Notes: generated by a model not told the origin, from the sequence alone. A stretch of 64,000 nucleotides of DNA from Virgibacillus_F flavescens (GCF_050574275.1 NZ_CP192260.1:2914001-2978000); one strand, 5' to 3'. Counted from the stretch's first letter, positions 1-8,670 are shown. Made by a program: numbers and translations.

Positions 1-465
1 AATAAATACAGGGAAGTTCCATGGCACAATACCAGCTACGACCCCGATGGGTTTTTTATGGATATATATATTTTCATTTTCACGATCACTTGGCAAAATT
101 TCACCTTCAATTCTTCTAGCCCACTCAGACATATATCTAAAATAATCGATGGCTAAATCAACTTCGCCACTCGCAAGTTCGTAATCCTTTCCCTGTTCTT
201 CCTGCAATAAATCAATAAATGTGTCACGTTTTGCTTCGATTTGATCGCCAAGTTTTCTAACAATCTTTCCCCGTTCAATATTTGGCGTCAACTCCCACTT
301 CTTCTGTGCCTTCGAAGCAGCATCAACTGCTTTATTTACGTCTTCCTCCGTGCCTTTTGGTATTTTTGAAATCACTTCTTCTGTTGCCGGATTTATGATA
401 TCAATCCATTCATCTCCGGCCGATTGAATGTATTTACCATTTATATATAAGTTATGTTCTTGCAT
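1..465 (-). CDS. aldehyde dehydrogenase, 5' part (runs off the left edge)
   Basis: The first 155 residues of an NAD(P)-dependent aldehyde dehydrogenase; the rest lies beyond position 1. The start at 465 is an ATG preceded by a strong TAAGGAGG site. The N-terminus has the usual family order: a short strand reading NGKYI, then INPATEEVI, and near residues 140-154 the conserved GVVAGIVPWNFP segment that shapes the cofactor site. The catalytic Cys and Glu are not in the window, so substrate class (lactaldehyde, succinate semialdehyde or other) cannot be judged. Confidence 0.9.
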   Translation of the reverse strand, partial: MQEHNLYINGKYIQSAGDEWIDIINPATEEVISKIPKGTEEDVNKAVDAASKAQKKWELTPNIERGKIVRKLGDQIEAKRDTFIDLLQEEQGKDYELASGEVDLAIDYFRYMSEWARRIEGEILPSDRENENIYIHKKPIGVVAGIVPWNFPVFI

Positions 466-526
466 GATTAGCCTCCTTATATATAGTTTATTCCACAATA
501 TAAAGAGGTTAAAACCAGCAAGCCTA

Positions 527-1348
527 TCAGATTAAATTGTGCTGGTGCTGGAAGCAATATATTTTTTCCTTAAATTGTTTATTACCCAGACAGTATGCAG
601 CAACCTTATCCGAAACCGGTTTGTTGCACGTTATACATCTATGCTCAGATGCTATAGCGGATTGTCCTTTTTCTTTGTTAACTCCATTCACATGGAGGTG
701 CCTCAGATTTTTATCAGTTATATTTGCGCCCTGTATAATCGAGTGAATGCTGCTGATTTCTTCTTCTTGGAGAAGGGGATTCCGATGGATAAGCTCCAGC
801 ATGGAAATCTTTCGATGGATGAACTCAGATAACTCCACGTCATAAACAATTAACTCATTGGAATTAATTTTTCTCATTTCCACATCAATTTTGAATGTAC
901 AACGCTTGGTAAAGGAAACAACCGAAACAAAATCCTTATGATAACGCTTGTTCAATAAACGTTTGAGTGCCTCTATATGGCCATAATTTTGGTGAAATGG
1001 ATTCATCATTTTGAACGCTCCGTTTACGGACCATTGTTTTCTGTTTCTTCCACCATAGATGGTTCCCTGATAATTTTTTGTTTCAATAACAAACATTCCA
1101 TACGTCGTAATAATGACGTGGTCAATTTGCGAATATCCAGAAGGGGATTTCTCGTTTTCTATCATTATATCAGATAAATATTTATATTTTGCAGGAAGCT
1201 GATCAAGTTGAATATTTATTTTATATTCACCAATCTCGCCTTTTCTTGCCGCAACATGTGCTTTCTCTTTTTCGGACTGCTGCTTAAGTTTCAATTCTTC
1301 AGCTGGATCTTGTGCCTTTTTACTTCTTTTGAATAAACTGATTAGCAT
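527..1348 (-). CDS. NERD (nuclease-related) domain protein with C-terminal Cys-rich segment
   Basis: A 273-residue protein. After a lysine-rich N-terminus (residues 1-35), residues about 36-150 match the NERD domain: KGEIGEYKI, then QIDHVIITTYGMFVIETKNY with the core D/E/K residues of a PD-(D/E)xK-like fold, and a following QW. The C-terminus carries CITC, a further Cys and CFQHQH, which could form a small zinc site. NERD proteins are presumed cytosolic nucleases or DNA-binding factors, but no substrate is established. No signal peptide is visible. Confidence 0.82.
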   Translation of the reverse strand: MLISLFKRSKKAQDPAEELKLKQQSEKEKAHVAARKGEIGEYKINIQLDQLPAKYKYLSDIMIENEKSPSGYSQIDHVIITTYGMFVIETKNYQGTIYGGRNRKQWSVNGAFKMMNPFHQNYGHIEALKRLLNKRYHKDFVSVVSFTKRCTFKIDVEMRKINSNELIVYDVELSEFIHRKISMLELIHRNPLLQEEEISSIHSIIQGANITDKNLRHLHVNGVNKEKGQSAIASEHRCITCNKPVSDKVAAYCLGNKQFKEKIYCFQHQHNLI

Positions 1349-1438
1349 GAAATATCATCCTCACAGGTATGTAGATATGTCTTCCCTATATATATCGGAC
1401 AATGGTGCTAAATATGAAAAATTGTTATTAAATTACAA

Positions 1439-2224
1439 CTAAGCATGCCCTTTTCTTCGCGGATTTGTCGCCTGATACCAATGTAAACAAAGAATGAAGA
1501 TAATTACCAAATCTATTAAGTCACCGCCATAATACATGACCTTTCCTCCCGATTTCGCTTCTTCTATTGAAATGTTTTCAGGTGGATTGGCATAGATGTA
1601 TTTTGATAAAATACCATGGCCAGCTAAAGCGCACACAAATACACTGGCACGAAAAACAAAGCTGTGACGATGCGGGACAGCTTCTAAATATATGAGTGAG
1701 ATTGTAAATAAATAGCCCGCCAGGAAAACATGGATATGAATAATAAGATATGCCAGCAAACTTTCGTGCATGATTAAAAACAGGTCAGTTGCATAAAGAG
1801 CCCATAATCCGCCTATATTTAAAATTGCGGCAATTATAGGGTTGCTTAAGAACCGAACTGGACGACTTCTTAATATGCGTGATAATTTCCGTGCATTAGT
1901 GACGGAAAGAGTTCGCAATGCCAACGTTACAGGTTTTGCGAGGGCTAACAAAAGCGGTGCAAGCATTCCTAGCAGTAAATGTCCGATCATGTGAAAGGTG
2001 AAATCCATATGTGCTTTCTGGGCAATAGGTCCAAATACGGCAGAAACAGCAGATAAAATTCCACTTATCCATACTATTGTACGATGTAGTGGCCAATTTC
2101 TATTATTATTGCGGGAGACTTTAACAGCAAATAGATAGAGTACAAACGCTAATATGAAAGGAAGAACCAATAAAATGGACGCTGCGTTAAAATAAGAGCT
2201 GTTTATCATGTCAAGTAGCCCCAC
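1439..2224 (-). CDS. CtaG-like cytochrome c oxidase assembly membrane protein
   Basis: A 261-residue integral membrane protein with about seven hydrophobic helices. The segment FHMIGHLLLGMLAPLLLAL around residues 75-95 is characteristic of the caa3_CtaG family, which helps assemble the copper-containing oxidase in Bacillus. The gene overlaps the upstream DUF2243 gene by 14 bp, so the two are translationally coupled. No oxidase structural genes lie nearby, so the partner enzyme must be elsewhere. Confidence 0.8.
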   Translation of the reverse strand: MGLLDMINSSYFNAASILLVLPFILAFVLYLFAVKVSRNNNRNWPLHRTIVWISGILSAVSAVFGPIAQKAHMDFTFHMIGHLLLGMLAPLLLALAKPVTLALRTLSVTNARKLSRILRSRPVRFLSNPIIAAILNIGGLWALYATDLFLIMHESLLAYLIIHIHVFLAGYLFTISLIYLEAVPHRHSFVFRASVFVCALAGHGILSKYIYANPPENISIEEAKSGGKVMYYGGDLIDLVIIFILCLHWYQATNPRRKGHA

Positions 2225-2696
2225 TATCCTTACTTGATTTATGTCGAGTTAGTATGAGCAAAATAACTCCAGCAATAATCAGAATCAGTGCTGATGCATT
2301 CCAAACGAGATCATAAGCTTGAAGATTAACATCGTACCGAATCTGATGGAGCCGCATGACTTTATGTTGAATAATTCCATCGTATAACTGAAATAATCCT
2401 CCACCAAACATTACTCCGCCACACCACCGTTTAAACCAAAAAACCTTTCGCCGACGAAGGTCTGCCACTAAAAACATCCCGCCGATTGTGGCAAACCAGC
2501 TGAACGCATGGAAAAAACCGTCTGAAACAAGTCCGGCTGCTAAAGTCGATTTATCATAGAAATGATGCCAATGCAGCAGCTGGTGAAAAATCATTTCATC
2601 TAAAAATGCCACCAACCCTAGTCCAACTAGAAAACCAGACCATAAGTTACGTGATAAATGAAGAGATCGAGGTCTATTAGTTACCTTGTTTGTCAT
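2211..2696 (-). CDS. DUF2243 family membrane protein
   Basis: A 161-residue membrane protein with four hydrophobic helices and conserved histidines (FHQLLHWHHFYD, FFHAFSWF, IIQHKVMRLHQIR), the hallmark of DUF2243. The family often sits beside CtaG-like proteins, as here, where the stop overlaps the start of the CtaG-like gene. The histidines suggest metal or heme handling, but this is inference. Confidence 0.75.
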   Translation of the reverse strand: MTNKVTNRPRSLHLSRNLWSGFLVGLGLVAFLDEMIFHQLLHWHHFYDKSTLAAGLVSDGFFHAFSWFATIGGMFLVADLRRRKVFWFKRWCGGVMFGGGLFQLYDGIIQHKVMRLHQIRYDVNLQAYDLVWNASALILIIAGVILLILTRHKSSKDSGAT

Positions 2697-2808
2697 ACTA
2701 TCGCTCCTTACTTCGGAAAAACAGATTACGTTTATCTTTCTTACTTAATGTTAGCCTGTATAGAAGTAAAGTAAACTTTTAGTTTTGCACAATTTAATAA
2801 CACGAAAA

Positions 2809-2844
2809 AAAGGACGCAATTCATAAAATAGAATTGCGTCCTTT
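2809..2844 (-). terminator. intrinsic terminator after yidC
   Basis: A 14-bp perfect stem (AAAGGACGCAATTC at 2809-2822 and its complement at 2831-2844), 8-nt loop, A-rich on one side and T-rich on the other. It lies just past the yidC stop at 2857 on the minus strand and could work in both directions. Confidence 0.85.
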
Positions 2845-2856
2845 TTCAAATGATTT

Positions 2857-3621
2857 CTAATTTGATTCAACCGGTGTAGCCGGCTCATAATTCACTATTA
2901 TAGTCTGGATTATCAAAAATGTACCACTGACTGACCAGTACAAAGGAAGCGCAGCAGGCATGCTAAACGAAATCACTAAAATCATAATGGGTGAGATCAG
3001 CCCCATCCAGCGCATCATTGGATTTCCTTTCTGTTCAATTGGCATATATTTTTGCTGAACCTTAAACTGCACGAAATAGATTATCCCTGCGAGAATTGCC
3101 AATGGTATATTCGGAACTCCTAAACTAAACCAAAGAAAATTGTGTGTTGCGATTTCCGTTGAGCTTTGAATGGCATAGTAAAATCCCATAAGAACAGGCG
3201 CTTGAATTATTAGCGGCAAACATCCCATGGATAAAGGATTTACACCATGCTTCGAGTATAAACCCATCATTTCCTGCTGCAATTCACGTTGTTTGCCCCG
3301 GTCCTCTGTTTTCTTTATTTCTGATTGAATCTTATCAATTTCCGGTTTGATGACTGCCATTTTTTCTTTCATTTGTTTTTGATTCTTTTGTTGTTTTACC
3401 ATGAATGGCATTAATAACAATCGAATTAACAGGGTTATTAAAATAATTGAAACCCCAAAACTCCCGTCAAACAAAGAAGCAGTTGATTCGATTAAAAAAG
3501 TAAATGGATCCACAAATAGTACCGTTAAAATATTCGAATCCGCTCCTGTATTTGCAGAACAACCACTTAAAATGAATATGATACTGGTAAATATACTAAC
3601 TGTAATTACTGAACGTTTCAC
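2857..3621 (-). CDS. yidC: YidC/Oxa1 family membrane protein insertase (YidC2 type)
   Basis: A 254-residue insertase of the SpoIIIJ/YqjG type. It has a lipoprotein signal with lipobox Cys21 (ILSGC), then the five-helix YidC core. Arg67 in LITLLIRLLLMPF is at the position of the conserved cavity arginine; a charged coiled-coil hairpin (about 75-120) and the GCLPLIIQAPVLMGFYYAI helix follow. The start is a GTG (3621-3619) with AAGGAGG at 3628-3634. That start codon is the 3' arm of a hairpin formed with the end of the upstream ORF, suggesting translational control by a MifM-type stalling leader, as known for B. subtilis yidC2 (yqjG). Confidence 0.92.
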   Translation of the reverse strand: MKRSVITVSIFTSIIFILSGCSANTGADSNILTVLFVDPFTFLIESTASLFDGSFGVSIILITLLIRLLLMPFMVKQQKNQKQMKEKMAVIKPEIDKIQSEIKKTEDRGKQRELQQEMMGLYSKHGVNPLSMGCLPLIIQAPVLMGFYYAIQSSTEIATHNFLWFSLGVPNIPLAILAGIIYFVQFKVQQKYMPIEQKGNPMMRWMGLISPIMILVISFSMPAALPLYWSVSGTFLIIQTIIVNYEPATPVESN

Positions 3622-3669
3622 CTTTCTCCTCCTTACATTTTGTTAAATAGTAACTGTAAGTGAAAGGTG
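3619..3669 (-). promoter_or_regulatory. hairpin sequestering the yidC start codon
   Basis: In the minus-strand transcript CACCUUUC (3669-3662), coding for the residues right after the Asp run of the leader ORF, is the exact complement of GAAAGGUG (3626-3619), whose last three bases are the yidC GUG start. After one mismatch three more pairs reach into the AAGGAGG site. A ribosome paused at the Asp codons (about 3687-3673) would cover the 5' arm and free the start. Confidence 0.65.
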
Positions 3670-3939
3670 GTGATCGTCATCATCATCATTTGGTCCATTC
3701 TTTAATTTAATACAAGTAGTAATAAAAATAAGTATTGTATTTATTGTCAACTGTTTATATTGAAGTTTATTAGTGATAGATGCATCATAGATAGTCCTGG
3801 TTTTCGTAAATGAAGAGGAATGGTATATCCGATTCAAAAATGGATATACAACAAAGGAAAGGGGCAGCATTGCTGAGATAAACAGTATGTAAAATTGCAA
3901 ATCCATTGGTAAATCCAGCAGAAAATCGAACACTTGCAT
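3643..3939 (-). CDS. MifM-like regulatory nascent chain (small membrane leader protein of yidC)
   Basis: A 98-residue ORF ending 21 nt before yidC, with a good AAGGAGGGG site before ATG 3939. Residues 14-35 form one membrane segment; the C-terminus is hydrophilic and ends KNGPNDDDDDHHLSLTVTI, with five aspartates at 85-89. B. subtilis MifM is about 95 residues, with an N-terminal membrane segment and a stalling stretch ending in acidic residues 86-89 (from memory). Here Asn81 and Asp86-89 fall at matching positions, although the Arg-Ile and Trp-Ile residues of MifM are not conserved. Codons just after the aspartates form the 5' arm of a hairpin covering the yidC start. Inference: stalling at the aspartates opens the hairpin when insertase activity is low. 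Confidence 0.7.
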   Translation of the reverse strand: MQVFDFLLDLPMDLQFYILFISAMLPLSFVVYPFLNRIYHSSSFTKTRTIYDASITNKLQYKQLTINTILIFITTCIKLKNGPNDDDDDHHLSLTVTI

Positions 3940-3972
3940 CCCCTCCTTTTCACACTAATAGTTCATACGCTT

Positions 3973-4548
3973 TTATCTACTAAAAAGTTTCACATTTTTA
4001 CGCTTGTAATCTTCTTTTATCAAAGAATACATATACAAGTCGTCGAATTTTCCACATGTATATTCATAATGGCGCAATAAGCCTTCTCTAATAAAACCAT
4101 GTCTTTCCACCAGTTTATATGATGGCAGGTTATCAGGCTCGATTAATGCCTCTATTCGTTCTAATTGAAAGTGCTGAAACCCGAACCGTATAACAGCTTC
4201 CAGTGCTTCCCCCGCTATTCCTTTTCCCCAATGTTCTTTACTCAATTCAAAGCCAACTTCAGTGCGGTAATGCTTGGAATGCATATTTAAAAATCCACAG
4301 CTTCCTATCATCCTGCCAGAATCCCTTAACGTAATACCCCATCTTATTCCTGTACCTTCTTTGTGAATACTATGATACCACTCGATTTCCTCGTATGCAT
4401 CCTCTATATTTTGGAAAGCCTCTAATCCCATATGTTTTACAACAGCCGGATCAGACAAATAAGCAAGCATATCTTCAGCATCTTGTGTCGTTACTTTTCT
4501 TAATGTTAACCTGCTTGTTTCAATTATAGGAAATTCTTTTTTCATCAA
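3973..4548 (-). CDS. RimJ/RimL-type GNAT N-acetyltransferase
   Basis: A 191-residue GNAT protein of the ribosomal-protein-acetyltransferase type. It begins with the typical IIETSRLTLRKVTTQDAEDM strand-helix. GFELSKEHWGKGIAGEAL gives the acetyl-CoA pyrophosphate loop (WGKGIA), and SYKLVERHGFIREGLLRHYE is the usual C-terminal motif. Substrate unknown. The gene stands alone; the next gene leftwards is the yidC leader. Confidence 0.85.
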   Translation of the reverse strand: MMKKEFPIIETSRLTLRKVTTQDAEDMLAYLSDPAVVKHMGLEAFQNIEDAYEEIEWYHSIHKEGTGIRWGITLRDSGRMIGSCGFLNMHSKHYRTEVGFELSKEHWGKGIAGEALEAVIRFGFQHFQLERIEALIEPDNLPSYKLVERHGFIREGLLRHYEYTCGKFDDLYMYSLIKEDYKRKNVKLFSR

Positions 4549-4650
4549 ACGATCCCTCCGTCCTATCTCATTAAATTATATGATGTTAGTATAAATGAAA
4601 TTAGCTTTAAGTTATTCTCTACCCCTTATTGTCCAAGGTAGAAATCCATA

Positions 4651-4679
4651 TTGAAAACCGAATTATATTGGTATATACT
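4651..4679 (+). promoter_or_regulatory. sigma-A-type promoter for the PAS-STAS gene
   Basis: TTGAAA at 4651-4656 and TATACT at 4674-4679, separated by exactly 17 bp, about 30 bp before the ATG at 4710. Confidence 0.6.
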
Positions 4680-4709
4680 TAGCAAAAAGCATGATAGGGT
4701 GGAGCAAAT

Positions 4710-5633
4710 ATGAATTTACAAATACCTATGAATATATCAGGTACAGATGCATTAAATAGTATAGGTGAAAATATAATTCTTGCAGATAACAATTATAAGA
4801 TAACCTGGTTTAATGCCAAAGCTTTGAAATCATTAAACGTAATTGCACCACTTTTTGGTATTGAAAATGCAGAAGATGTAATTGGATTAGAAATGGATTT
4901 TTTTCATAAAAAACCTGACTTCCAACGCTATATTATGACTAACCTTAAAGATAAGCATCGTGCAAGAATTAATATTAAAGGCAAATTTGTAGCCGATATT
5001 GTCGTTACGCCTATAACGAATAGAGAAAGCCCTGATGTTACTGATGGTTACATGGTCATGCTTATGGATGTGACAACAAAAGCAGAAGAAGAAAAGAAAA
5101 AAGAAAAGTTAATCCGCGACCTGTCATTTCCAATTCTGAATATATGGGACAAAACGATTGCCCTGCCGCTAGTTGGTGAGTTCGATTTAAACCGCGGAGA
5201 AACTGTTATACCAATGATTCTCGAAGAATGTGTTACGAAAGACACAGAATATGTATTGGTTAGCCTCACAGGCATCAGTAGTTTCGATGCAAGCGTCAGA
5301 CAAAACATAGAAAAATTATGTTTCTGCTTAAAACTGATCGGCGTAGAATGCATTATCGTAGGCATCAAACCTGAAATGGCCATTAACATTGGTGAACTCA
5401 GCGATATTCGAACCTTAAGCAATGCTAATGACGGTTTAAAATATATAATTGAACGTCAAGGCGATAAACTAGTTAAAAAATATTTAGCAATTATACTATT
5501 ATTAAGACTCCCACGAAGGGAGTCTTTTTTATTCGTTATAGTCTATTTTACTATGAAATTATTAGATGGTAATTCGGTTAACTCTTCAATTGATTTGAAG
5601 TTATGTTTTTCAATAAACCACTTAACGATATAA
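4710..5633 (+). CDS. RsbR-like PAS-STAS regulator with run-on C-terminus
   Basis: An N-terminal PAS-like sensor (about 15-125, ending MVMLMDVTTKAEEEKKK) is joined to a STAS domain (about 135-250) close to RsbR stressosome proteins: LPLVGEFDLNRG, then a SLTGISSFDASVRQ segment where RsbR carries its phospho-acceptor, then LIGVECIIVGIKPEMA. Expected role: a stressosome subunit feeding general stress control. The reading frame continues through an obvious terminator (5505-5530) into antisense of the next gene. Removing one A from the six-A run at 5475-5480 would give a natural stop TAG at 5485-5487, so residues past about 256 are probably not genuine. Confidence 0.8.
   Translation: MNLQIPMNISGTDALNSIGENIILADNNYKITWFNAKALKSLNVIAPLFGIENAEDVIGLEMDFFHKKPDFQRYIMTNLKDKHRARINIKGKFVADIVVTPITNRESPDVTDGYMVMLMDVTTKAEEEKKKEKLIRDLSFPILNIWDKTIALPLVGEFDLNRGETVIPMILEECVTKDTEYVLVSLTGISSFDASVRQNIEKLCFCLKLIGVECIIVGIKPEMAINIGELSDIRTLSNANDGLKYIIERQGDKLVKKYLAIILLLRLPRRESFLFVIVYFTMKLLDGNSVNSSIDLKLCFSINHLTI
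5505..5530 (+). terminator. intrinsic terminator inside the annotated 3' end of the PAS-STAS gene
   Basis: AGACTCCC (5505-5512), five-base loop, GGGAGTCT (5518-5525), then a T run. It sits 18 bp past the stop that would be used if the A run at 5475-5480 were one base shorter. Confidence 0.85.
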
Positions 5634-6370
5634 TACCCGATTGAGTAGCCTGCCCATAAAGGAATACCTTGATCTTTATCTCCAAACATAAAAGGATCGG
5701 TTTTATCTCCATGATCACTTAAATGTTCCAGATACTTTGTGTTCCATAGAGTTCTAGCTTCTTCTTCAGATAAAGCACGCATCATCGGGCCTAAACAAGC
5801 TTCCCCAAGTTCAATTCTGACAAAATGTTCAGCTAATCCCTCTAATACCAGTCGATCAAGTAACGTTTCATTCTTTTCCGTTGTTCCTAACTTTTTTATT
5901 CTCCAATGATGATGGTACTCGTGGGCGATTATAGATTTTAATATGGACCGTACTTTTTCATCGGGATAAACAATAAAACACAAATTTCCGTTATAGTCTG
6001 TAAAAGCAGAAACTCCGCCTAATCTATCTCTTACAAAATCATCATTTTCATCAAGCAGAAATAACCCATATTTAACCGAACGGCCGGAAGGGTACTTCCT
6101 TTGCAAGCGTACTAACTCAGATTCAATGTAGGTTTCAAAATTCAGCTGCTTAATTTTATGCAACTGTTTCTCAAGGTGCTTAACATTCGAATTGATATTT
6201 ACCATTCCAAAGAAGAGCATGGAATTTAGTTCATTATTCGTTAGATTAAATAATTCTGTAAATAGTTTTTCAATGTTAGAAGTTGGATGTGCCTTTACTG
6301 TATCAATGAACTGTTCCATCTGCTGTATGCGTGGAACAACCCTTACTAAACTTTGCTGATTTTTTGACAT
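5543..6370 (-). CDS. DUF2268 (YjaZ-type) putative zinc-dependent protease
   Basis: A 275-residue protein with a zinc-metalloprotease motif HEYHH at residues 150-154 in SIIAHEYHHHW and a glutamate-rich helix EGLAEHF (177-183) that could give the third ligand. The C-terminal IPLWAGYSIGYYIVKWFIE is typical of DUF2268 proteins. No signal peptide, so it is probably cytosolic. Substrate unknown. The tail overlaps antisense with the run-on end of the PAS-STAS gene. Confidence 0.8.
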   Translation of the reverse strand: MSKNQQSLVRVVPRIQQMEQFIDTVKAHPTSNIEKLFTELFNLTNNELNSMLFFGMVNINSNVKHLEKQLHKIKQLNFETYIESELVRLQRKYPSGRSVKYGLFLLDENDDFVRDRLGGVSAFTDYNGNLCFIVYPDEKVRSILKSIIAHEYHHHWRIKKLGTTEKNETLLDRLVLEGLAEHFVRIELGEACLGPMMRALSEEEARTLWNTKYLEHLSDHGDKTDPFMFGDKDQGIPLWAGYSIGYYIVKWFIEKHNFKSIEELTELPSNNFIVK

Positions 6371-6417
6371 GTTTTACCTCCGTTACCTTCTAGTCTCCTA
6401 AATCTATTTCCCCATTT

Positions 6418-7068
6418 TCATTCATCGTGACTAGTTTGGAGTTGTATATGGATAGAAAGAGGAAAAACTTCTGAATCAGCATCCGAAAAAATCCACCGAC
6501 GACCTTTTGGCCCAAGAAGCAGAAATGCTCCGTCTTCCTTCTCCCCCATAAAATTCAGGAAGTCACTATCTAAACTTTCATTATCTCTAGCCGGTATTCC
6601 AAAGTTAATTAGCTGATTACCAATCGATATAACGTTATTAGTAGTTAGATTGATTTCACTAATATTTAACAAGTGATCTGTTGTGAAATGTGGCGCTTCA
6701 CTAGCAGGCGAGACTTCTTTTCTGGAAATAAACTCTACTATATTCCCTGCTGGATCAAGGAAGTAAAATGATTGTGCTTTGGAATTCGTAAAGTAGACTT
6801 CATCCTCATCCTCCTCAGTGGTTAATGCAACCTTTGACTTAGCCCATTCCTTTGCAGAATCAACTATGTCAGTTGGAATGTTAAAGGCAAAATGATAAAA
6901 CGGCTTCTCAAGATCATCATTTTGTATGAACTCTAATACACTCTGCCCGATTTTAATTTTAAAGCTTTTTTCATCAGAGGTTAATTCGATAAAGCCTAAA
7001 TGATCTATATAAAATTCTTTCAGCTGATTTAAATAATTGGTGTACAAGCTAACCCTACTAATAATCAA
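6418..7068 (-). CDS. VOC (glyoxalase/catechol dioxygenase fold) protein, CatE-like
   Basis: A 216-residue protein with two VOC repeats. The first has the classic SRVSLYTNYLNQLKEFYIDH start and SFYFLDPAGNIVEFISR end; the second starts ISEINLTT and lacks most metal ligands. This layout fits CatE-like proteins acting on aromatic or dicarbonyl compounds. It lies 30 bp from the next methyltransferase gene and is probably in the same transcript. Substrate unknown. Confidence 0.75.
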   Translation of the reverse strand: MIISRVSLYTNYLNQLKEFYIDHLGFIELTSDEKSFKIKIGQSVLEFIQNDDLEKPFYHFAFNIPTDIVDSAKEWAKSKVALTTEEDEDEVYFTNSKAQSFYFLDPAGNIVEFISRKEVSPASEAPHFTTDHLLNISEINLTTNNVISIGNQLINFGIPARDNESLDSDFLNFMGEKEDGAFLLLGPKGRRWIFSDADSEVFPLSIHIQLQTSHDE

Positions 7069-7097
7069 GTTAATTTCCTCCTTTTAAGCACAAAAAA

Positions 7098-7889
7098 TTA
7101 AACAGTTACACGAACAATATAGCGAGAATTAGTAATTGGTAATCCATACTTTGTTTTGTGCTCATCAAAAATCTTTGAAACTTCAAGTAAGTTTTCTTCT
7201 ATTAAAGTTTCGTATACTGATGGAACTTGACCAAAACAACGTAACATTATGACATCTTCAGGTGAGTGTATGTATTCACGACTAGTTATTGTTTCAAGCT
7301 CATAAGTAGAAAAACTGCTTTTTTCAATTCGTTGTTTAACTGTATCTAAAATTGGAGTTCCATGTGAATTTTCAAAGAGCTGAGGAAATAAAAACGATAA
7401 CTCCTTACCATTTTCATCACCTGGGTGCAGACCAAGAACTGCACCACCCTTTCTTACTACTTGTTTAAGGTGAGGATAGGCAGAGGTAGGGCCTTTTCGG
7501 ATATAGGCGCAATCAAATACATCCGTTTTAAAAGGTAATCCATTTTTGGTATTTCCTGCTGCAAAAGACACATTTGATTTTTGATTTTCTTTTCCAATTT
7601 TAATGAAGTTATCCGTCACATCAAATCCTACTATTTTTTTAGAATGCATTCCGCATTTAATTGTAAATGATCCCTCTCCACATCCAATATCTAATACCCT
7701 CTTATTTTTGATGAGTGGTAGTAATTTTTCATCAAAAATAGATTCCCCGTTAGGTTCACAAACCGTTGAATTCCATGCATAAGTATATTCACGCTGCATT
7801 TCGCTAAGTTGGCGATACCATTCCAGTGAATGGGGAGTTATCCACTCTGACAGCAAAGTCGGATTAATTAATTTCAAAATAATTTCCAC
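7098..7889 (-). CDS. class I SAM-dependent methyltransferase
   Basis: A 263-residue Rossmann-fold methyltransferase. Motif I is RVLDIGCGEGSF, motif II acidic residue in IVGFDVTDNF, and motif IV is DVFDCAYIRKGPTS. One of two methyltransferases in tandem here. The substrate cannot be inferred from sequence; the C-terminal half is unlike well-known small-molecule families. Confidence 0.85.
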   Translation of the reverse strand: MEIILKLINPTLLSEWITPHSLEWYRQLSEMQREYTYAWNSTVCEPNGESIFDEKLLPLIKNKRVLDIGCGEGSFTIKCGMHSKKIVGFDVTDNFIKIGKENQKSNVSFAAGNTKNGLPFKTDVFDCAYIRKGPTSAYPHLKQVVRKGGAVLGLHPGDENGKELSFLFPQLFENSHGTPILDTVKQRIEKSSFSTYELETITSREYIHSPEDVIMLRCFGQVPSVYETLIEENLLEVSKIFDEHKTKYGLPITNSRYIVRVTV

Positions 7890-7938
7890 CTACATTTCTG
7901 AAAATAGGGAACCATGCAACTTCCCCCAAAGCTCAAAC

Positions 7939-8670
7939 CTATTTTTCACAAGAAAAAACCAGCACAACTGGAATTCTTTGTCTTCTTATAAATTCTTCCT
8001 CACTTGTGAAGTTAACGCGTTCTGGGGTACCTTCCCTTAAATCTTTCACTGAAAATCCAGCTTGCGTAAGTGCTCTAAAATAGTTTTCAATGGTCCGATG
8101 ATATTTTACTACAACTTCTTCAATCCAAGGCTCTTTTCTTTCTCCTTCATGAAAATAGTCGTCCACTACCCAATTTCCGCGTTTATCTCCTGATTGCTTG
8201 CTTATAAATGAGGAGGTCGTTAATGGATGCTGTACACTGAATATGAACTTTCCTTTATCCTGCAAAGAGTTATAAACAGTTCTGAAAAGCTTATGTATGT
8301 CAGAAACATAGTGTAGAACGAACCGTGATGCTACCAGATCAAACTGGTCAGATGGATAGTGAAAGGACTCCAGAGTACTGTGATATACCTTCCCTTTTTC
8401 TTCAGGTATATTACTTTTCGCAAGTGCAGCCATTTCTTCAGAGCCTTCAAGACCTGTATAAAATTTTGCTCCCTGACTAATCAATTTCTTTCCAAATGAT
8501 GCATCCCCACACCCTAAATCCAATATGTTTTTATCTGAAGGGTTTCCGACTAATTCATCGATGATTGGGCCTTCAATTGCATTATTCGGACTATCTGGTC
8601 TACCCCTTCTTTTCATATAATTAGTTAAAAATTCCTTTTGATCGTAGACGCTTGATCCTCTATGTTCCAT
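7939..8670 (-). CDS. class I SAM-dependent methyltransferase
   Basis: A 243-residue methyltransferase: NILDLGCGDASFGKKL (motif I), FYTGLEGSEEM (motif II), FDLVASRFVLHYVSDI (motif IV), KGKFIFSVQHPL (post-motif). This resembles the Bacillus small-molecule methyltransferase group that also includes the gene at 16856-17590. Distance to the next gene is 49 bp, so it may head the 6418-8670 transcript. Confidence 0.85.
   Translation of the reverse strand: MEHRGSSVYDQKEFLTNYMKRRGRPDSPNNAIEGPIIDELVGNPSDKNILDLGCGDASFGKKLISQGAKFYTGLEGSEEMAALAKSNIPEEKGKVYHSTLESFHYPSDQFDLVASRFVLHYVSDIHKLFRTVYNSLQDKGKFIFSVQHPLTTSSFISKQSGDKRGNWVVDDYFHEGERKEPWIEEVVVKYHRTIENYFRALTQAGFSVKDLREGTPERVNFTSEEEFIRRQRIPVVLVFSCEK

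Noticed and set aside
537..832. Plus-strand frames opposite the NERD gene
   Set aside because: Antisense shadows with Cys-rich, non-protein-like composition; the NERD protein on the other strand is convincing.
5048..5422. 124-codon minus-strand frame inside the PAS-STAS gene
   Set aside because: Antisense shadow; the STAS motif on the plus strand is clear.
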